This document shows positions 19,045 through 31,257 of a DNA stretch of 64,000 nt, piece by piece. Where the stretch lies: positions 163,739,963 through 163,803,962 of the forward strand of contig NC_085136.1 of the NCBI RefSeq assembly GCF_035046485.1. Reading direction: 5' to 3'. The position numbers and the translations under genes were made by a program. The first letter of the stretch is position 1. Every line of letters starts with the position of its first letter. Source of the stretch: Aedes albopictus (lineage: Eukaryota > Arthropoda > Insecta > Diptera > Culicidae). The notes beneath the pieces were generated by a model that had not been told where the DNA came from, made no database searches, and saw nothing but the letters and a program-made list of their open reading frames with translations.

Positions 19045-21758
19045 GTGCTCCTGCCCAAATGGTCCCAGACCCTACATTATGTTACCGTTCGCTTGTAGTG
19101 ACGTGCTAAACGAGTCAGTGTGATGCATTAGGGTTGTGTGTGTGTTTCTTTTTTTTTAACAAACGTAGCTGAACAGTTCTTGCTGAATCCTAACCGACCT
19201 CAATGGTGCTGTTGGCCGGAGTTGCACTATGATTGAAGTTAATTTAACTGCGTTTTGGAAGAATTGTACGATTGATTTTCAAGTTAACTGCTAGGTTTGC
19301 ATTCAGCAAGGTTTGTCCAGTTACATTTTAACAGGTAAAGCCTTTATTACAAATGGCATATTAGTTTTTATTTTAGTTCGCTTTGCTCATTTCGGCTGAA
19401 CATTTAGGCAAAGTACAACGATAAGTCAAAATTCTGTTATCATACTATTTTCCTTCAACGCATTCGCAACTCTACCATCATCCTTTAGGTATGTTTTGAT
19501 CATTGATTACATTTTGCTATCTTAGTACATTTTTCTTCTAAAACATCAATATGGCTACTTGCTTACGGATTATACTGTATTAAAATGGGGATGAGTACTG
19601 TGTTCATGGTTGCATTGATAAAAAAAAACTTTTTTTCTGTTCACGTGTTACGTTAGGGCTGTTTCTCTGATTTCTGGTTTATTGTCCGTGTTGGGTTGCA
19701 TTTGAATATCACTATTTCCGGTGTGTGTGTGTTTCGGTGTTTGCAAACGTGTGAAATTTAAATTGTGGACAACTTTGCCGGTTAATGGCCGAATAATGTT
19801 ATGTCTTATCTCCCTGTTTTGTTCTGGTTCCAGCTATTCACTATGCTTGTAATGTGGACGTGTGTATGTATTAGTTTGAATACCAACGCTTTAAATCACT
19901 TCAGTTATTCGTACGGCAAGACAGTTTATCTATGATTACTTAACAAGATTTCGAGAAAACGATGGATTGGTAATAAATAATCTCTAAACTACTTGTTGAA
20001 AAATACCTTTGTTAAATAATTCCTGGATACAAGTTGTTGAATATGCAGTTCTACGTAACCCAACATAAAAGATCTTAGCAAGACAAAGAAAAAAAAATAT
20101 GGAAAAACCCTTACAGTAGCATTAAAATATTTATGCCTTGTTATATCGCTGGTAATTTCCGAATCAATGACATAACATTTGAGCTAGGAAAGAGGACAGT
20201 CGTTCCGATCATAAAATGCAATCGCAAAACGCTAGTAAATACAGAAAATGTCGAAAGATGCTATTACAACAACATTGAAACGTTTGAACACTTCAATAGT
20301 TACAAACGTACCAATTATAGTTGAAATAAAATAAGCAATATTAATAATAATAAGCATTAATTGAAACATTAGAAAATGAACAAGTGTTGGTTATCACAAG
20401 GAAAAACTCAAATTCATACTAAGTGAAGGTGGACACTGAAATAAACGCTATCCCCAAAGGGTTCGTATGTTGTATAAAGAAGAAATGAGTTCCAGATTTA
20501 TCTAATTACCTCGTTCTTTCTGAAATGCTTGAAACGCATGTGATATTCGTCTGGCTAACATGCCTATTCATGTGAACTCACATGCCTCCCAATTTGGGAT
20601 GTCCACAGTGACTCTTTTACACAAACTTGTATACGTTTTCAAGAAAGCACTCGCCCAAACGTAATTTTTGCATGGGTGATTTCTTGAATATTGAGGATGC
20701 TTTCGATGACGTGCATGTCAATGTCATATTGAAAGTTGCATGAAGTCACAAGCTATCTCCAATCAGCTATTGGCTCTCTTTACGCTCATGCGTTTTAAAC
20801 CCGTTGTGGTATGGGCTATGAGCTCTCGTTGCGCTTATGCGTTCATTCCCTCTTCCAGGGTACCCCTTCCTATTTAATCACCTTTTGCTTTTCCTAATTC
20901 CCATCCCTTGTCCCATTCTCCCTCAGGTAAATGATGAAATAGGCTTATATGTATGGCGATGGCACAAATGTCCCAAATGGAGGATAACGTGCCTCTGGAG
21001 CCGGCCTTCTGATACCTGATGTTGTTGTCACTCTAAGACACACTTATTATACTATTTCCGAACCAGACGATAAACGACCGTGTTCTGAATTTTTCTGTCA
21101 CCGCGAAACATTGAGGCACTTGAACTCAATCTATATTTCTTGCATATGCACCAATTTACGGGCCGTCAGCGTTAGCGCCTTACTCTCACTCTCCTAAGTT
21201 TCTCTCTCTCTCTACGGGATTCCCTTTATTAAACCGGTATTGATCTAGTTTAGTGCATCTCCAAGCACCTCCCACCAAAATAACTAGCATGTAGAATATA
21301 CTTATACAAATATGTAATGTACATATGTAATATACTTGTGTAGAATTAAGCAAAATGTAACTCAAAATGCATTAATAAAATTATTCGAAATTCAACCGTA
21401 AACGCGAGTGGTGCTTAGAAAGGACATCACATGACGACCGTGACAGTACAAGAACATGGCTAGTTCAAAACTGTAATATGCAGGGTTCGTAATTTTCATT
21501 TCAGTGATACAAAATACGCTATTCTCACGCCAGCGGGAGATTTCATTTTCACTTGTTTGCAAGAGGAACACTTTTCGCTCCCACTACTTTTCGTGAGGTA
21601 GAATTCGATTTTTGTGAGAATGAGTGAGCATTCCGAACGCTGGTAATATAGAGAAGTGATACGTGAAGCAAATAAGAATGCCAGAAGATGATGCCGCTAG
21701 CATTTCAGCATTGTGTGGGACTGAAAATTAAAAGAATGAGTGTAAAAACTTCAGAACA
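19045..21758. other. AT-rich intergenic DNA, nothing identified
   Basis: No frame with a recognisable motif, no retroelement domain and no large repeat was seen over about 2.7 kb. It may be the flank into which the LINE inserted. A CT-rich run lies near 21185-21215. Confidence 0.5.
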
Positions 21759-21910
21759 ATAGAGCTTGCTTACGTTTATTCGCATCTCTCTTTCAGGCAT
21801 GCAGGCGGGATAGGATTTGTTTTCATCGAGAAACCTTTCCTGATGACAACAAATCCTATTCCGCCTGCATGTTTGAAAGAGAAAGGTGAATAAACGTCAG
21901 CAAGCTCTAT
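21759..21910. mobile_element. Hairpin element with about 64-base arms
   Basis: The arms 21759-21822 and 21847-21910 are inverted copies with several mismatches (ends ATAGAGCTTGCTTACGTTTATT and its near complement). It is non-coding and resembles a MITE or fold-back remnant; target duplication was not resolved. Confidence 0.65.
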
Positions 21911-23313
21911 GGGAAACTCTAAAACGTAAGGAGTGCAAGTGACTGGAGACCCACGAGTGCAGGTACTCAACCAATTAGAACTACATGAAAATCTGCATCT
22001 GCAGTACGATATGAAAATAACATTGTGTTGTGCCTAGTCAGTAGCTATCCAATTAGCAATCACGATATACCAAATCTACAAAAAAACATTCACGTACACA
22101 AGCGCTCAAAGTAGCGCGATCAATCGCAGACTTGGATAAAGTTGAATGATCCAAAAACGATTTCAGTGGGCATCGAGTTCCATCCTAAACAGAAAAAACC
22201 AATGACCAGTTCTAGAGTTACAAAAACTGACCAGCTGATCCACCGTTATCGTTATTATTAAACGGTCTGGTAATATGTACAACCGACAGTGAATGACACC
22301 GGAACCAGCGGAGTGAATGAAGAATAAGCACATATTAGTGCAGAGAAAATCAAATGAATAAAAAGTTTCAACTACAGGCGAGACCACTGCCGACAGGAGT
22401 CGGACCAAGACGACTTTATCAGGACTTTGTTACTTTGAACAGTCAGATTAATATTTTGAGAAATTCCAATAATATGTTGATAACATAAAATAACGAACAA
22501 GTAAAAATCAATGATTTTATTGAAAACGACTGAACAAAAAAAGCACTCACATAGGCAACAGAAAACAACGGAATCATTAGACAGACTAGACTAAACTTAG
22601 ACAAGGCAATTGATTGGCAATATATGCTGCCTGTCCAGAATAACTTTAACTTGACACCGTTCGCTATCAACTAGATACCATATTCGAGTCTATTCAATTC
22701 TCTAAACTGGGCAAGATATAGAAAGCTTTATCCGCGAATAGTGGACGGCGAAGATAGTACAGTGCGTAGTGCAAAACAAAAAAAAAAACAAAATGCCGCG
22801 AAATGAATAAGAAGTGTTGGAGTTGATGGAAGCCACTAAAAATCAACTGTGTGCATTGGAAAATAGCTTGAAAAGTTTAAGAGCCTTGAGAAGGCCTCAG
22901 AGAAGGCTTGAAGTCCCAAGACAACCTTAATAATGTTTGAACCAAGTGTAATCCTTCCACAGTATAATTCAGTGAATGTGAAAAAGAAAAAGCAGCGTAT
23001 ATCAAAAATACTATCAGAGCACAGCCAAAGCATGGACACATAGTGAAGAAAACGGTTCCGATGAAGCAGGACCCCCTACTCATCACTTCTTCTCTTCGTA
23101 CACGAACGCATTGACACCCAAAATTCTACAGCAACAGTAATTGCCGCGACAACAGTAGATGGCTTGTGGCGCTAGAATATGAGCATCTTCAAGCAAAACG
23201 AGAACGTTGTTGCGTCTCTTTCCTTATCCGTGATAGCCGAAAGAAGAGGAAACAAATTTCCAGCTTCATTTCGTTTTCGACTTTCAGTGCTATAGGATAC
23301 CGGAGAAAGAAAC
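21911..23313. other. No supported gene
   Basis: Only short frames without motifs. The last 150 bases before 23314 could be a 5' UTR for the spliced candidate that follows. Confidence 0.4.
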
Positions 23314-23552
23314 ATGGTAAGTGTAATTCAGCTAAAAAAAATTGTTAACTTTTCTTTTTTTTTATCTGATTTGTTTTCCCTTTTCTTTTCTAGGGATGTC
23401 ACATCGTCTTTATTTGGGACATGCAACTTACAGAATGCTCAGAAGTTAACCAGGTCCTTCGATGGGACCCAGGCGTGCTCCGTGTGGTGGACTACCACCA
23501 GGATGGCGAAATATACTATTATGATTACAACCGGGCTGAGCATCCGGAGTAG
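23314..23552 (+). CDS. Candidate two-exon small gene, 53 codons
   Basis: An ATG at 23314-23316 is followed immediately by a consensus donor (ATG|GTAAGT). A 77-base intron has a long pyrimidine tract and acceptor TTTTCTAG at 23393. Exon two (23394-23552) is open for 52 codons and stops at TAG. The product starts MGCHIVFIWDMQL and ends in a Tyr-rich stretch (GEIYYYDYNRAEHPE). An in-frame TAG lies seven codons upstream of the ATG. The splice signals and conserved phase are seen directly. Transcription is not, and the protein is not recognised. It ends about 70 bases before a gypsy RT fragment, so it could also be part of a retroelement or virus-derived insert. Confidence 0.35.
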
Positions 23553-23614
23553 GATCATCTATAGAAATAGAAATTTATCTTAAATAAATTTCTAATTATC
23601 TTTTGATAAATAGG

Positions 23615-23912
23615 TGTTCGATCCTTTTTAGGAACGGTAAATTTTTATGGAAAATTCATTCCTAATATGGCAGATAAGCGGAAACAGTTAAACAATCTGC
23701 TTAAGAAAAATGTAAAATTTAGATGGACAGAATAATGTGATGTAGCATTCAATCAGTTAAAAGAATGTTTAATATCGTCCAAATTATCAGGATACATTTG
23801 TTATTACCACAGATGCGAGAGACTATGCTATTGGAGCAGTTCTCTCAAATGAGAAAACAACTGATCATCCAATTGCTTATGCAAGTAGAGCATTAATTGG
23901 AGCCGAGCTTCG
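23615..23912 (+). pseudogene. Ty3/gypsy RT-RNase H connection fragment
   Basis: The sequence encodes a damaged copy of the pol segment that is better preserved at 28300-28620: SFLGTVNFYGKFIPNMADKR, then NNLLKKNVKFRW, a TAA, and, after a shift, VITTDARDYAIGAVLSNE and PIAYASRALIGAE. TTDA carries the first RNase H catalytic Asp. One stop and at least one small deletion inactivate it, and similarity ends abruptly at about 23912. Confidence 0.7.
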
Positions 23913-24830
23913 GTAAAGTAGTGTGGTTGCAATAATCATAATGGATTTTCATTTTCCAAGGGAATAAACATGTGGTAAAAACAAACAAGAATAGATTCGC
24001 ATCTTGTTTTTTTCTCATCATTGATTAGGGATCAATTAGATTATACCTTCAGTTCATTGCAAATATATGGGTTTAAAAAACGAGAACAAATCGAGAAAAC
24101 AATCGCATAAGAAAATATAAATAATTAGGCTACAACACTAATGAAATTTTTAAGTTTGTGTAATATATAGGTAGAAATACAACTGATTGAACTAAATGAA
24201 GATCGGAAAAAATAGAATAAAAGGTTGTTTAAAACGAAGATAATCATGTGAAATGCCCTTACATTCAACATGGAAATCATGAAAAAAAGAGTAATAACAT
24301 AAAATAAAACGTTTTAGATATACGAAAACGAGTAAAACATATATTCTTTAAGAATGAGTACGCCTGTCGATCGTATTGCTGCTTTTAGCGCGCTATCAAA
24401 TTGCAGATTTTATTTTTAACAAAAACGATAAAGCGAAGTAATTAATAACATAATAGCAAGTTTCCTCATATAGTAATGACAGAGACACTAACTGAATCTT
24501 CAAGAAAGACATGGATAAAATAATGAACATTGATGCATGTTTATACCATGAGAAATTTTTTATTACCCCTATTACAAAAAAAAATCGTAACGAAATTCCA
24601 ACAGGTCGATAATGAGCTGAATTCTTTTAACTTAAAGGCGACAAGTCAAAAAAATAAATAAATAAAATAATAATAAAAAAACAACGAATAAAGGGACAAA
24701 TACATAAAACCAGAGGCTGATACAGAACCATTAATACAATTTATACAAATTCATATGAACATTATTCGGACCAAGGTGCACCATATCCATTGGATAGAGA
24801 AAAATGAAGATGAAAAATGAAAATGGCGCG
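23913..24830. other. AT-rich stretch, nothing identified
   Basis: No frame or repeat of note. A-rich runs are frequent. Confidence 0.4.
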
Positions 24831-25260
24831 GTCTGGTAAACCAAGCTACCACCAGGAATGCAGCATTCCTGATTCGTCAAGGTACTGTATCCATTGATAC
24901 ACATAGTTCTTGAATGAATAATAAATAGGCCATGAAATAATAATCAATACCTTGGGTCCAGGAAAAAAAATATATGGTCTGGTCTGGTAAACCAAGCTAC
25001 CACCAGGAATAGAGGCATTCCTAATTCGTCAAGGTACTGTATACGGCGATACCAAAAGTTCTTGAATGAATAACATGACCATGAAATAAGAAACAATAAA
25101 AAAAAGAAAACGTTATGGAAAATATAGGAAATGTAAAATGGTTCGGTTTGGTATACCCAGCTACCACCAGGAAAAACAAGCTTCCTGATTTCATCAAAGT
25201 ACGGTACTGTAACGGTACGATAAAGTTCTTGAATGGAAAAAAAACAGCCAAATATTGCTC
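24831..25260 (+). repeat. Three degenerate tandem repeats of about 150-165 bases
   Basis: Units start at about 24831, 24981 and 25145 with GGTCTGGTAAACCAAGCTAC or variants, followed by CACCAGGAA, a CATTCCT-like stretch, GTACTGTA and AGTTCTTGAATG. The antisense frame at 24944-25435 simply reads these repeats. This could be an LTR or leader sub-repeat; unassigned. Confidence 0.75.
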
Positions 25261-25984
25261 CCAAAGATAAGAAGAAGACTGTCGAAATCGAGTCATTCAT
25301 CAACAGGCCAACTTCATTCCGTAATAACCAGCTTTGAGGACAAAGACTCTTAAGAGACTCTAGCTTTTCAATGCGAATCACCGACCTCTGGCCGGTAGAT
25401 AGCCGCATACTGAGCCCTAGAGTCTCAATTGTCACGCCTCCAAGTCAAGTCGTCGTCAGGAGTAGACGCATTTGCAGTGTAAAAGCTTGTGCCATTAACG
25501 ACTACCGCTTCCTATGAAAGTGCAAATTCTGTTTTACATGTTACCACGCGGCGTGTATCGGCGTGCAGTGACACCAGGAGAACTTCATCTCGTCGTATAT
25601 GCTTCCACTGTGCGTCGACTGTGAGCACAACTTGCAAAATTGGAATTGACACCCGCAAGGCGCTACATCAACAGCAGTAGTTCATTGAAACAATTAGTGC
25701 GCAAACCTATGCAAATCTCCGGGTAGCTGCTGATTTGAAAAGATTAAATGCGGTTGGCGAACTTTTCGATAATATTGAGTTGCAGCTCAAAGAAATGAAC
25801 TAAAAGTAACTAACAACTCGTCGATACGGCAGCGAATCACGGAATCCGCATGTCATTCATCCCACCAAGAAGCCCCAATTTTTGCAGACTGTGGGAATCA
25901 AGCATCAAGGTAGGGTGCGCACAACTATCGCACAAACGATACTGTTAGCTCGAGTAGCCCGTGAATGAAGTGCAGTGTTGCTAA
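25261..25984. other. Probable retroelement leader, unresolved
   Basis: It precedes the membrane-protein frame at 25985. No convincing LTR end or primer binding site was found. Short frames here (for example 25489-25680) show no motif. Confidence 0.3.
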
Positions 25985-26230
25985 ATGGGAAATTCAGACT
26001 CCAAATATCAGGACAGTGAGGTCAAGCAACTGGGTGACCAACAAGTGACATTGATAGAAAACCAGCAAATACACACCGAATATAATACCCAGAACGATTT
26101 TAAGCTGTGGATTATTTTAACCGTGACTATCACATTGCTAGTCATGAAAGTGTTAAAAGTAATGTGCAAATACTGTAAAAAGCAAGCTCTGAAAGCTGCT
26201 AAAAGTGTAAAGCAAGTGGAGAAGGTTTAA
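25985..26230 (+). CDS. Leader small membrane protein, Met-Gly type (81 aa)
   Basis: An intact 81-codon ATG frame. Residues 1-39 are polar and begin MGNSDSK, fitting the N-myristoylation pattern Met-Gly-x-x-x-Ser. Residues 40-60 are a single hydrophobic helix (LWIILTVTITLLVMKVL). Residues 61-81 are basic with Cys61 and Cys64 next to the membrane and an amphipathic Lys/Ala pattern (KKQALKAAKSVKQ). The predicted topology is a lipid-anchored N-terminus, one membrane span and a basic tail. The start and FKLWI-like entry to the helix are shared with 38757 and the broken minus-strand copy at 5852. Its function is unknown. Placement in gypsy leaders upstream of gag suggests a role in assembly or membrane targeting, which is inference. 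Confidence 0.55.
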   Translation: MGNSDSKYQDSEVKQLGDQQVTLIENQQIHTEYNTQNDFKLWIILTVTITLLVMKVLKVMCKYCKKQALKAAKSVKQVEKV

Positions 26231-27000
26231 GAAAAAAAACTCGTCGTGAAGATCTTTCGCGTACACTAGAAGAAGTAAAACGAAGAGTCGCAGAAAAATT
26301 GAACAAACTGTCAAAACAGCGAAACAATGAAAAAGTGCAACACACAACGAATAAAATAGAACATACAATAAAATTATCAAAAAGTGTATGAATAAATCGG
26401 CCGAGATTTTTAAAATCCAAAAACCGTTGAGTGCATCGGGAGAAATGATTATCGAGAGGGTGCACTCTCACGTGGCTGCCTAGTGCTATAACCATAAAAT
26501 TTACATCGTGACGGTGCAGGAGATCGCTGCCTTACTACGAAAGCAGTAGTGTAAATCGACGACCCGCGCGCCGCAGTTATCAACCTCTAGATACTGTCCT
26601 AAAGCTGCAGGTAGGATTTAGTAATCAAGACAAGAAGAAGAAAAAGTGCCTCGAGATAGTTATACTTAGGAGTTCAGTAAAAAACAGAAAATATTAATGT
26701 GATGTAAGAAAAGGTGAATCGTTGAATTATAAGATAAGTGTTAGTTTTTGATAGTTCAATACAGTTTGTTTTATAAATATTAAGATATCACAATCCTCAT
26801 GCGTGTTATTTTGGTTGAGCCCCTGATGGACAGGGCGCTTCATATGATGACAGCGAAAAACTGTTCGACAATTGAAACATCGGGACGCTAAATTGCTGAC
26901 TGGAAGAAGAAATCAGTGTCGGGACCAGTGCAAACAATGAAAATTGGACAGTTTTAAACAATTGAGAAGAAGAAAGTCCCTCAACTTTTCAAAGACTGAT
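26231..27000. other. Leader continuation with LTR-end-like segment
   Basis: No gag is recognisable. A segment at about 26764-26800 (ATAAATATTAAGATATCACA) recurs at about 29805. CATATGATGACAGCG at about 26841-26855 resembles the LTR-to-primer-site junctions seen elsewhere, with TGATGAC in place of TGGCGAC. These hints suggest a nested LTR here. Confidence 0.3.
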
Positions 27001-27496
27001 TGTACTAGACATACTCCCGCATTACCTTAATTATTTGTCAAACCATTCAAAGGCAAGCTAACGCGTACCCATCAGCGTATCTACAATAACACCCCATTAG
27101 TCACCGTAAAGCGCAAGCCAAAAGGCGCAAGTTAACCAAAATACTATCGGATGGGCGCGCGGAAGTTTAAGCCATAAATATTGTTTATAAACATCAACCC
27201 CAGGTGTTTTACCCTTTAGGCCAGAAGAATAATCAAATGTAAAATGATATAAAAGAAGGATTTCAATAAACTCGGCAGTCTTCTTTGGACTATCAAACTA
27301 TTTGTTTCAATGTCTGCTGGCATACCGAAACCCTCCAATAGCGCTCTGATCTTCAGACACCGCTAGTCATTGGAATAGTTGCAAGTCAAAAGTAATTCAA
27401 TCTGAAGGAACCAAAGTTCCTTTAGTACACCAATTGTCTCCGGACAGACATTTGGTGTGATCGGTTCGATGCGAGATCTTAGTTAAGACTTCGAAC
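27001..27496 (+). repeat. Solo LTR-like repeat, copy 1 (496 bases)
   Basis: It starts TGTACTAGACATACTCCCG and is nearly identical over 496 bases to 56945-57440 (four or five differences noticed). It contains a TATAAAAGAAGG box and AATAAA about 12 bases later, as expected for an LTR promoter and poly(A) signal. No adjoining primer site or target duplication was seen, so solo-LTR status is inferred. Confidence 0.65.
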
Positions 27497-28097
27497 ACAG
27501 TTTTATTTGGAATTGAAGATGTTGTAGCATCTCTGCATCTTCATCCATTTACCCCGGTATCAATCTATCGACACTATTCGTCTGGTAGACATCTTTCAAG
27601 TCATTCGATATTTTACAATCTACATTCTTCGTCTGGTAAATTTCTTCTCACGCAACATTGTTGCATGAATCGTTCTGAGCAAGCACTCTTTGCTTGCCAA
27701 AGCAAACAGGAACCATAAGAAACCTTCCGCCTAGTAAAACAATAAATTACAGGCCACACTTGACATTCTTCTGCTTCGACCAACATTTGGTAAAAGTAGA
27801 ATAATGCTCAGTCTCTCTTCGCTTTGGTTCAATTTACAAACATCACCGCTACGTTTATGCCGTCTGCACAGCGTGCGTAACAGACGACACAACGTTTAAT
27901 ATTTATGACCTACATGATGCCCGAAGCGGCTAGTTATTGAAAACAGCCTGGCTTCATGTTTTCCAAACCTTCTTTTTCGTGTGAAAGCAAACTCCAAACT
28001 TCTATGTATAGGTTAAGGAACGAAACATGTAAATTCATAAAAACCACTTTTTACCAAATAAACGAGACAGATTGATTTCAACCATCATCACGACTAG
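27497..28097. other. No supported gene
   Basis: Non-coding sequence between the LTR-like repeat and the pol fragment. Nothing was recognised. Confidence 0.4.
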
Positions 28098-28956
28098 TGT
28101 CATTGTTTTTGGAAGAACAATTCAAGAGCATAACGTGAATCTGATTAAAGTATTGAAAGCTCTTCGTAAACATAATTTAAAAATTGAACCAACAAAATGC
28201 CAAATTTTGAAAATCTAATTGAAATTTTTAGTTGATAAAAATGGCATTCGTCCACATGATGGTAATATTAAAGCTATAAGAGAAATGATAATATCAAAGA
28301 CTGAAAAAGGAATGCGATCATTCCTAGAAACAGTAAACTTTTATGGTAAGTTTATACCAGGAATAACAGAAAAACGAAAACCTCTGAATAATCTATTGAA
28401 AAAAAAGGGAAGATTTAACTGGACCTCAGAGTGCCAAAAGGCATTTGAAGAATTGAAAAACTTTTTAACGTCTGACTCTTTGCTAGTGAGACCAAATTAC
28501 AAGGACACATTTGTTTTAACAACAGATGCCAGTGAATATGCTATTAGAGCAGTTCTATCAAATGAAAAATCAATTGACAGACCCATAGCTTACGCTAGTA
28601 GGGGACTTATTGGAGCAGAAAGAAAATATCATACAATTGAGAAAGAACTACTAGCAATCGTATGGGCAGTACATTATTTCCGTCATTATATCAACAATCA
28701 GAGATTTATTGTTTACACAGATCATAGACCATTGATCCTAATATGGCATCTAAAAGAAACTTCATCAGTTCTCACACGTTTACGTTTGAAATTGCAAGGA
28801 TTGGAATGCGGTATTCGATACAAACAAGAAAAGGATAACGTTGTAGCGGATTTTCTTTCTAGGCTAAATCCAGACAATGAATCAGAAGAGCAGAGTCATC
28901 CAGCCGAAGAAGTTAAAACCGCAAGGGCGAACAGCAAAAGAAAACAGCTGAGCTAG
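28098..28956 (+). pseudogene. Ty3/gypsy pol fragment: RT thumb, connection and RNase H
   Basis: It begins just after where the RT YxDD box should be (VIVFGRTIQEHNVNLIKVL, then LKIEPTKCQIL) and has a TAA at about 28216. It continues in one long frame to 28956. Recognisable blocks are KFLVDKNGIRPHDG, FLETVNFYGKFIPG, RFNWTSECQKAFEELK, the RNase H motifs TTDAS, TIEKELLAIVWAVHYF and YTDHRPLI (catalytic Asp, Glu, Asp), and VVADFLSR. The palm with its catalytic Asp pair is missing upstream, so it cannot be active. It is the best-preserved gypsy pol piece in the window. Confidence 0.85.
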
Positions 28957-29675
28957 AAAAATTATCCAACCAAAAGCTCCGCGACCGCGATCAACAAACA
29001 GCTGATGAAAAACAACACCGTTTCTGGTGACACTAACTGGAGCACGATCGCTGACCGTGACCATGAAAACGAGAGAATCAAAACACAAACGCAAAACATG
29101 GGCCGTATGAATGGTAGCGTAAATAATAATTGCACGGGTTCTGACCTACTAGGCATAAACAAGGTGTCAAATATACCTCCAGCAAGTACGAGTGCGATAT
29201 CGGACGAGGCTGAAATTGAGGAATCCATTATGGCCGACGTTTTCGACTTATCCAATGAAACGCACACCAATGACACATTTGCGGCAAGCGCATTAAATGT
29301 TCATCAAATTTTGATGAGTTTTTAGAAATGTCCAAGAATAACACAATCGATATAAATCGATTGATGATTTCTAGGAATTTGAAAAATGCTGATGCTGACT
29401 GTAACATTGTAATTTTATATAGCAGATCAGCATTTAGTGAAATTTCAAAAATCATAAATTTACCCCATGGACTGAAAGATTTTTGCGAAGATGCATTTTT
29501 TTCAATTCCAGACAGTAAATTATTCGGAATTATTGTAGACGGTAAAAGTAATGCTATGATTAACACCAAAAGATTAATTCACAAACTTTGTAATTGCTTG
29601 AATCAAAATGAAGCGTTTAAAAATATTCATATGATTTCATTCAGAAAAATTAAACAAATTGAGGTACTTGAATGA
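28957..29675 (+). CDS. Gypsy pol spacer between RNase H and integrase
   Basis: Two successive frames (29005-29325 and 29328-29675) follow the RNase H block. The second reads ADCNIVILYSRSAF, then KDFCEDAFFSIPD and FKNIHMISFRKIKQI. Insect gypsy pol proteins have a variable domain of this kind between RNase H and integrase, often with a SADT/IYCEE-like core, but here the match is weak. A TAG separates the two frames. Integrase itself is absent. Assignment is mostly by position. Confidence 0.4.
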
Positions 29676-30181
29676 TCCAATTTTTAGCTTTGAAAAATCA
29701 TACAACGTTAAACCTTTATAACTCAGATTCCAAACGCACTAAAGTACGTAATGACGATATCGAAACAAGTCTGCGATAGTTTGTTAAAGGACGAACAGAC
29801 ATTCATAAATATTAAGATATCACACTCCTCATGTCTTATAGCACTTTAGTAGAAAGACTATCAAAGGGCGAGTTGTGGTGATGTGTTCTACATGACCTAC
29901 AAAGTATTCCATTTCCATACATGTCTTTCATTTCAACCTAAACTTTCTTTCCTACATTCCAACCAAAAGTAAAGCATAACACCAAACCAACCAGAAGCAA
30001 CCTCAAAGCGCTGAGTAGCAAGCATTCAAACTTCCTCATTCACGCCACACCAGAACCAGATCATTAGTAGAATAAAACATAGGCAACACCATTCAAAAAG
30101 TCGAATTCATTCAAAGTGAATAAATTTGTAATTAGTTAAAGTGAAACTATCAATATCAAGTGAAATGATTAAAAGAACTAA
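29676..30181. other. LTR-end-like remnant and leader
   Basis: ATAAATATTAAGATATCACA at about 29805 repeats the segment at 26764. No frame is recognised before the gag start at 30182. Confidence 0.3.
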
Positions 30182-30690
30182 ATGGCAGAACAAAACGTAG
30201 CATACACCGAGACAGAACAACATGGCATCACGAACTTTGCCAGTGTAGGCAGATTATCTGGTTTTGTCAAAGGGTTGAACACCTCACGCTATGTCTGAAC
30301 TAGCAGATTATAAAAATTGAATGTACATCGGGTTTCTTTCCACAGAATATCAGAACTCATGCTGTTTTATCATATGCAGAAAGTTTTAAAATATTTCATC
30401 GGGGAAATTTTGATTTTTTTTATCTTTTTAGCTGTTTTTCATACAAATTTGCATGAATTTCTCATTTTCGGTCAATTTCTCTCCCATACAAAATGTATGG
30501 AAAAATTTTCACCGATAGAATATTTTGAAACCTTCTGCAAATGAAAATATAGCTTGAATACTGATGTTTGATGGAAAGAAACCCAATGTACATTCAATTT
30601 TTATAATCTGCTGGTTCAGACACAGCGTGCACCTGCTTTGATGGAAAACCAACCGACTTAGTCAGTTGGATCAGGGGGGTGTAAAGGCAA
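30182..30690 (+). pseudogene. Gag N-terminus split by a MITE
   Basis: An ATG at 30182 begins MAEQNVAYTETEQHG and reads to VKGLNT at about 30284. After the 345-base insertion the sequence resumes with FDGKPTDLVSWI, the conserved gag motif F-x-G-x-x-x-x-L-x-x-W. Only one copy of the duplicated CACCT belongs to the original gag. Downstream of 30690 the frame is lost. Confidence 0.55.
30285..30629. mobile_element. MITE with about 60-base terminal inverted repeats and 5-base target duplication
   Basis: The ends read CACGCTATGTCTGAAC and, reversed, CACGCTGTGTCTGAAC. Inverted similarity extends about 60 bases inward. CACCT flanks both sides (30280-30284 and 30630-30634). It is inserted in the gag N-terminus. 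Confidence 0.75.
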
Positions 30691-31257
30691 GTTCGATCCA
30701 AAGGGAGAGAAAATGGAAGTACTCATCCACGCCATAGTATTCAGTAGTTTATGTAATATTTTTTTAATATTTTTTTAGAAAAAGTCCTTAAATAAGTAGG
30801 GAAACAAAAATATCTTAAAATATAAACCCAATCAATGATTTCCTGTGCTTAACAAATTTCTTATAATAACTGTGATGGTACAACATTTATTAATTATAAA
30901 TCTTTTTAATAGGACCATTAAAGTCCATCCTTTTGAATCACTCTAATGAAATCAAACAACCCAACAGCACGCAAGCCAGCACCAAACCAACTACGCAGAA
31001 AGATGTAAACAAATTTCATTCAAATAAAACAAATGCTTCCACACGGGGACCTACGGCCAGGTAGCAGCGATACGACCGGTGAAACAGAATGCACTTTGCT
31101 TACGAGTCGTTTTGATTCACCGGCCGTCCGCGCTGACTGTGATTGTTGGACCCTCAATTCAATTATACATGGACACTTTAGCTTGGAGACTTTTAGCAAT
31201 AACAACTTTTGCGTTTAGATACAATAAGATCAATAAAGAATGAAACATTCGTTTGGG
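30691..31257. other. No supported gene
   Basis: Overlapping short frames at 31020-31218 on both strands show no motif. Confidence 0.35.

Noticed and set aside
24360..24420. Possible tRNA or snRNA in AT-rich DNA
   Set aside because: No cloverleaf, A/B box pair or Sm site could be found by eye.
24944..25435. 163-codon minus frame with repeated LVVAWFTRPDH-like peptides
   Set aside because: The repetition follows the DNA tandem repeat; no motif or start context supports a protein.
25985..26230. Reading the leader membrane proteins as env remnants
   Set aside because: They lie upstream of gag, lack signal peptide, cysteines and length of env, and an actual env fragment is seen at 46950-47812.
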